DNA from: Solwaraspora sp. WMMD791
Lineage (GTDB): Bacteria > Actinomycetota > Actinomycetes > Mycobacteriales > Micromonosporaceae
Assembly (NCBI RefSeq): GCF_029581195.1
Contig: NZ_CP120737.1
Coordinates: 1,488,001-1,552,000 of the forward strand
Direction: 5' to 3'
DNA length: 64,000 bases
A program made the translations under genes and the position numbers. The notes under the pieces are model-generated. The model was not told where the DNA came from and made no database searches. It saw only the letters and a program-made list of their open reading frames with translations. Within the stretch, counting starts at the first letter, position 1; every line of letters begins with the position of its first letter. Below, piece by piece: positions 60,091 through 64,000 of this stretch.

Positions 60091-61425
60091 GTGAGCACCA
60101 CGGCGACGTACCAGTATCTTCGCCCCTCCGCCCTGGCCGACCGGGCCCTGACCCTGCAGACCAGCGGCGGGCCGGCCGCCAACCCCCGGTTCTTCACCGG
60201 GTTCCTCACCGCGCCGACGGCTGCCGCCGCCGGGCTGCTGGCGGTCGCCGAGGTGGCCCGCACCCGCTACCACCGGCCGGTCGACCCGGCCAGCCTCGAC
60301 CCGGTGGTCACCGGCAGCCGGGACCGGCTGCGGTTCGAGTCCTTCTCCGGCTGCTGCGGCGTGTACGCCCGACTCGATGTGACCCTGGACGGGCTGGACG
60401 GTGACATCGTCGCGCACGGCACCACCAACTTCGACGTCAACCCGCCGTTGCGCGAGGCCCTGGCCCGGGTCGGCGGGCTGGACCCGCTGCACCTGTCGGT
60501 CGGCCCGGACGATGTGACGGTGTCGACCATGGACGGGCGGGTCGTCGAGCGCACGGTACCGCTGCCGCGCCGCTGGCTGCGCGGCTTCGCCGAGGTGCAG
60601 GTGGTCGCGGCGGCGATGGATCTGCGGGCGGAGATCCCGGTTGCCGAGGCGGCGACGTTCCTGCGGCGGCTGCCCGGCACCGGCGACCGGTCGGTGCTGT
60701 GGGCGGTGCCGGCCGGCCGGTCGCTGCGGCTGACCTCCCGCGCCGCGCCAGGTGCCGTGTGCCTGGCCGGCGCCGGTCGGCTGGTCACGCTGCGCGGCCT
60801 GCTGCGGCACGCCGTCGCGTTGCGGGTGTACGGACCGGCGGTAGCAGCCGGTGCCGCACCGGTGGCCAGCGTCTGGGAGGTGGACCTGGGCGGGATGAGC
60901 CTGTCGCTGACCCTGTCACCGGACCCGGCACGGGGCTTCTCCGGTGAGGGCGGCGTGCTGCGTGATCTCGCCAGTGACAAGGTCGCCGACGACAGCGAGC
61001 TGGTCGGGGCGCTGCTCGACTGGGATCCGACGGTCGACGTCGACGCGCTGGCCGGCGCGGCCGGCATCACCGCTCAACGGGTACGCGCGGCGCTGGCGCT
61101 GCTGGGCACCGCCGGACGGGTCGGCTACGACGTCGCCCGGGCCGGCTACTTCCACCGGGTGCTGCCCTACGACCCCGGCCGCGCCGAGCGGGACAATCCT
61201 CGGCTGGCCGGCGCCCGTGCGCTGGTCGAGACCGGCGCGGTGACCCCCGACGACGCCGGAGCCACGGTACGCCACCGCGACGAAGTGTACCGGGTACGGC
61301 GGCTGCCGGACGGCTCGCACACCTGCACCTGCGTCTGGTGGGCGCGGCACCGGGGCGGCCGGGGGCCGTGCAAACATGTCCTGGCGACCACGATGGTCAC
61401 CGCACCGGTGGAGGCGACGGCGTGA
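60091..61425 (+). CDS. SWIM zinc-finger protein
   Basis: A 444-residue protein that ends with a SWIM motif, HTCTCVWWARHRGGRGPCKHVLA (CxC...CxH), expected to bind DNA or protein through zinc. The rest is an alpha/beta scaffold of no named domain: YQYLRPSALADRALTLQTSG, FFTGFLTAPTAAAAGLLAVAEVART, FESFSGCCGVYARLD. In actinobacteria this family is encoded with DUF6493 and often with MoxR/VWA genes. GTG 60091 is inferred. The stop overlaps the next start (GTGA). Confidence 0.88.
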   Translation: MSTTATYQYLRPSALADRALTLQTSGGPAANPRFFTGFLTAPTAAAAGLLAVAEVARTRYHRPVDPASLDPVVTGSRDRLRFESFSGCCGVYARLDVTLDGLDGDIVAHGTTNFDVNPPLREALARVGGLDPLHLSVGPDDVTVSTMDGRVVERTVPLPRRWLRGFAEVQVVAAAMDLRAEIPVAEAATFLRRLPGTGDRSVLWAVPAGRSLRLTSRAAPGAVCLAGAGRLVTLRGLLRHAVALRVYGPAVAAGAAPVASVWEVDLGGMSLSLTLSPDPARGFSGEGGVLRDLASDKVADDSELVGALLDWDPTVDVDALAGAAGITAQRVRAALALLGTAGRVGYDVARAGYFHRVLPYDPGRAERDNPRLAGARALVETGAVTPDDAGATVRHRDEVYRVRRLPDGSHTCTCVWWARHRGGRGPCKHVLATTMVTAPVEATA

Positions 61426-64000
61426 CCGACATTCTCGGCTTCCTCGACACCGGCGACGTCGATGCCGCCACGGCCACCGTCGACGGCCTCGACGAGACGC
61501 AGCGCCGCCGACTCGGCACCGACCTGGTGGCCCACGTTCGTCGCCGCCACGACGAGTGGTGGAGCAACTGGCAGGCCACCGCCCTGGCCGTCGGCGCGGT
61601 CGGCTGCCTGCCGAGCGCCGCCCAGGTCGCCGAGGTGTTGGGCCGACGCAACGTCTCGCTGCGGCAGGTGCCCGCGACCCCGGTGATCGAGGTGGCCCGC
61701 CGCCGGGGCGTCACCTGGCTGGCAGACCTGGCGTACCGGCTCTGCGCACGCGTCGACCGGTCCACGCCCGGTGACAGCTGGCGGTTCGTCGCCGACCTGC
61801 TGCACGCCGAGCAGGCACCGCCACCGGCCGGGGACCGGTTCGTCCTCGGTTGGACGGCGATCGTCGGTCGGCCCACCGAGGACGAACGGCGGGACGCGCT
61901 GGTCGATCGGCTGCGCCGGGATCCCTGGCTGGATTCGCTGACACCACGACTGTTCGAGGTGGACGGTTTCGGCGACCAGTGGTCCTGGGCCCGGCTCCAG
62001 CAGGACGATCAGGTCGGCACGGACGCGCCGCTGAAGTTGCCGGCGGCGTTGGCGCAGCTGGCCGCCGACGGCCGGCTCGACCGGTCGATGCTGATCGACG
62101 GCACGCTCGGCCGGCTGCTACGCGGCGAACGGCCGGCCGCGCTGCGGGTCTTCGTCGCGCTGCACGAGGCGCTGGCACCGACCGCGGACGAGGTCCGTGA
62201 CCGGCTGCCGGCCTACCTGCGGTTGCTGGCCGACGGGCCGTCGACAGCGGCCGCGGCGGCCCAACGGAGCCTGCGGGCGGTGCCGGACATCGACCTGGAC
62301 GCGCTGCTCGACACCGCACCCGCCGTCCTGGTCCGGCCCGAGAAGACCCTGGTACGGGCCCAGCTGACCTGGCTGGACCAGACGGCCCGCCGCGACAGGG
62401 CCCAGGCGGCGCGGATCGCCCGGGTGCTGGCGGTCGCCGCCGACCACCCGGAGATCGACATCGCCGAGCGGGCCAGCGCGCTCGCCACCCGGCACGGCCA
62501 CCGGGTGAGCGCACCCGCCGAGGTGCGGCACGTCGGTGACACCCTGCCAGCGGTGGCGGCACCGGCGCCGCCGCCGCCGATCACCGCCCCGGACGAGTTG
62601 GCCGAGCAGGTCGCCGCGATGTTCGCCGCCGAGTGGACCGCGCCGCTGGAGCTGGAGCGGATCCTGGCCGGCGTGGTCCGGCTGGGCCGCGCCGACCGGG
62701 CAGCCGTCGCGGCCGCGCTGACTCCGGTGCTCAACCGGGCGCACGCGATGGTCTGGCCGTCGCTGCCCGAGACCAGGTTCGGCGGCCTCACCGTGGTGCT
62801 GCGGGTCCTCGCCGGGGCAAGCGACCCGATCGTCGCCGGCACCGACCAGACGGTCTCGGCGCGCGCCTGGTCGTCGCTGTCGGCGGCGTGGGGCCGGGAG
62901 CCGACCAGTGGGCAGCGGCCCGCCGACCCGCAGGGGGAGATCCTGCGCCGGCTGCTGCGAACCCGGGTGGCCGAGATCGGGCAGTTCGTCGCGGGGCACG
63001 GGACCACGGAGCGGGTCGCTGGACCGACCCTGGCCGCCCCGACCCTGGCCACCGGTGCGATCGAGCCGGAAGCGCTGTTCGAGCGGCTTGCCCGGCTCGA
63101 CGGGCAGCCGCCGTGGCCAGCGGACCTGGCCCAGGCGTTGCTGCGGCTGCCGGCCAACGTCGACGAGCCGTTGGCGGCGAAGGCGGCGGCACTGGGCACT
63201 CCTGCCGGGCAGGAGTTGGCAGCCTGGCTGCGCGCCGGCGGCCTGCCCCGACCGCGCTACCAGGTGGTGACGGTGGCCCGGCGCGACCGGCACGGCGGCT
63301 ACGACTACCGGCACGACCGGCTGCCGCAGCGGCGACGCCTCGTCGACGTGGCCGCGCCGCCGGGGGCCGGCGACCCGTACGGCCTGCTCGACGTGACGCC
63401 CCGCCCGGTCGACGTCAGGTTGCTGCTCGACGAACGGCTCTGGCCGGCGCAGCTACCCGGCTACCGGGGGCTGGTCGCCGCGTACACCCTGCCGTTGGTC
63501 GCCGGGTGCGCGGACCTCGACGAGCCGGGCGGTGCCGTGCTGCTGCCGATGCTCGCCGAACGCACCGGCGCCGCCGGTCCGGCGCTGGACCTCGCGGTGG
63601 CGTACGGGCTGGCCGCCCGGCACGAGGCCGACCGGGTGGCGACCGTCGACGCGCTGCTGATGCTGGCCGCCGACGGCGGGCTCGACCCGACGGCGGTCGG
63701 CACCCATCTGGGGTCGCTGACCGCCGACGGGATGATCACCCTGTCCCGGGTCGTCGGGCCGCTGCGGGACGCGACCGCCGCCGGGGCGCCGCTGACCGTC
63801 TGGCGGATCCTGGCCGCCGCGCTGCCGGCGTTGCTGACCTGCCGACCCGCGCCGCGCGGCCTGCCGGACCTGCTGGCGCTGGCCGCGCAGAACGCGGCGA
63901 CCACCGGTGTACGTATCGAGGTGCCGGGGCTCGCCGACGTCGCCGGCCGGGGCGGGTCGAGCCGGCTGGTCACCGAGGCCCGCCGGCTGCGGGACGCATC
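61422..64000 (+). CDS. DUF6493-family protein, C-terminus beyond window
   Basis: An open frame from GTG 61422 to the window edge (859 codons) with no stop. It begins VTDILGFLDTGDVDAATATV and is mostly helical, with HEAT-like alternating Ala/Leu/Arg segments: AALAQLAADGRLDRSMLIDG, LRVFVALHEALAPTADEVRD and AAKAAALGTPAGQELAAWL. It matches the DUF6493 partners that follow SWIM proteins. No catalytic motif is seen. The pair may belong to a MoxR/VWA-linked system beyond the edge, which is inference. Confidence 0.85.
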   Translation, partial: MTDILGFLDTGDVDAATATVDGLDETQRRRLGTDLVAHVRRRHDEWWSNWQATALAVGAVGCLPSAAQVAEVLGRRNVSLRQVPATPVIEVARRRGVTWLADLAYRLCARVDRSTPGDSWRFVADLLHAEQAPPPAGDRFVLGWTAIVGRPTEDERRDALVDRLRRDPWLDSLTPRLFEVDGFGDQWSWARLQQDDQVGTDAPLKLPAALAQLAADGRLDRSMLIDGTLGRLLRGERPAALRVFVALHEALAPTADEVRDRLPAYLRLLADGPSTAAAAAQRSLRAVPDIDLDALLDTAPAVLVRPEKTLVRAQLTWLDQTARRDRAQAARIARVLAVAADHPEIDIAERASALATRHGHRVSAPAEVRHVGDTLPAVAAPAPPPPITAPDELAEQVAAMFAAEWTAPLELERILAGVVRLGRADRAAVAAALTPVLNRAHAMVWPSLPETRFGGLTVVLRVLAGASDPIVAGTDQTVSARAWSSLSAAWGREPTSGQRPADPQGEILRRLLRTRVAEIGQFVAGHGTTERVAGPTLAAPTLATGAIEPEALFERLARLDGQPPWPADLAQALLRLPANVDEPLAAKAAALGTPAGQELAAWLRAGGLPRPRYQVVTVARRDRHGGYDYRHDRLPQRRRLVDVAAPPGAGDPYGLLDVTPRPVDVRLLLDERLWPAQLPGYRGLVAAYTLPLVAGCADLDEPGGAVLLPMLAERTGAAGPALDLAVAYGLAARHEADRVATVDALLMLAADGGLDPTAVGTHLGSLTADGMITLSRVVGPLRDATAAGAPLTVWRILAAALPALLTCRPAPRGLPDLLALAAQNAATTGVRIEVPGLADVAGRGGSSRLVTEARRLRDA

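Noticed and set aside
1-64000. tRNA, rRNA, insertion sequences and prophage genes
   Set aside because: Spacers are short and no cloverleaf, transposase, terminal repeat or phage structural gene was recognised by eye. A tRNAscan or ISfinder search could overturn this.

Overview
The window reads as a chromosomal segment from a high-GC actinomycete. Very high GC, dense GTG starts, 4-nt ATGA/GTGA gene overlaps, an XRE/DUF397 pair, Septum_form lipoproteins and a SWIM/DUF6493 pair all point to the Micromonosporaceae (Micromonospora or Solwaraspora-like). That assignment is inference, because there is no rRNA or tRNA gene in the window.

Layout, left to right. 1-2500 (minus): infC-rpmI-rplT-TrmH methyltransferase translation operon, with an ATC-start infC and a two-hairpin leader. 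2707-4427: PH-domain membrane protein with a 28-bp tandem repeat at its stop, and a YdcZ-type DMT transporter with an AT-rich inverted repeat in its tail. 4557-7748: a secreted GH30-type multidomain glycosidase behind two identical operator-like dyads. 7979-14319 (minus): an aromatic catabolic unit (aldehyde dehydrogenase, AraC regulator, a maleylacetate reductase/hydroxyquinol dioxygenase fusion, TfdB-type monooxygenase) with five 22-bp direct repeats between the regulator and the fusion gene. 14493-23169 (minus): hisE-hisG, an ECF sigma factor with a GerMN-type membrane partner, ribD-ribE-ribBA-ribH under an FMN riboswitch, a REC-GGDEF response regulator and rpe.

23316-29938 (plus): three paralogous Septum_form lipoproteins interrupted by a compact terpene operon (P450, class I terpene synthase, polyprenyl diphosphate synthase, each overlapping the next by 4 nt). 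29974-33698: a BBE-type flavoprotein, a glyoxalase-fold protein, a zinc-ribbon protein and an XRE/DUF397 pair.

33848-42249 is the most unusual block. A MarR regulator is divergent from an apparent operon that encodes a stand-alone DHBP synthase (RibB-like, outside the FMN riboswitch operon), a PlsC acyltransferase with a TPR-like tail, an MMPL exporter, an unrecognised protein, a FabG-like SDR, an SRPBCC protein, a FabH-type KAS III and an ACP, closed by a strong terminator. The MarR/RibB intergenic region carries six ATCGAT-core motifs, mostly on a 14-bp grid. I infer a pathway that joins a ribulose-5-phosphate-derived C4 unit to a fatty-acyl chain and exports the product. I know of no described system with this gene set.

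42377-64000: aldo/keto reductase/LysR pair; a three-domain MarR-GNAT-HIBADH fusion next to a 24-bp perfect palindrome; a two-TM protein with a possible SAVED-like half; a two-component system whose kinase has a C-terminal transmembrane sensor domain homologous to the neighbouring small membrane protein; an LppX/LprG-type lipoprotein; secreted proteins (unknown beta-rich protein, lone CBM2, S8 protease with P-domain, SMP-30-like propeller, CE2/SGNH esterase); a divergent dapF; and a SWIM/DUF6493 pair that runs off the right edge.
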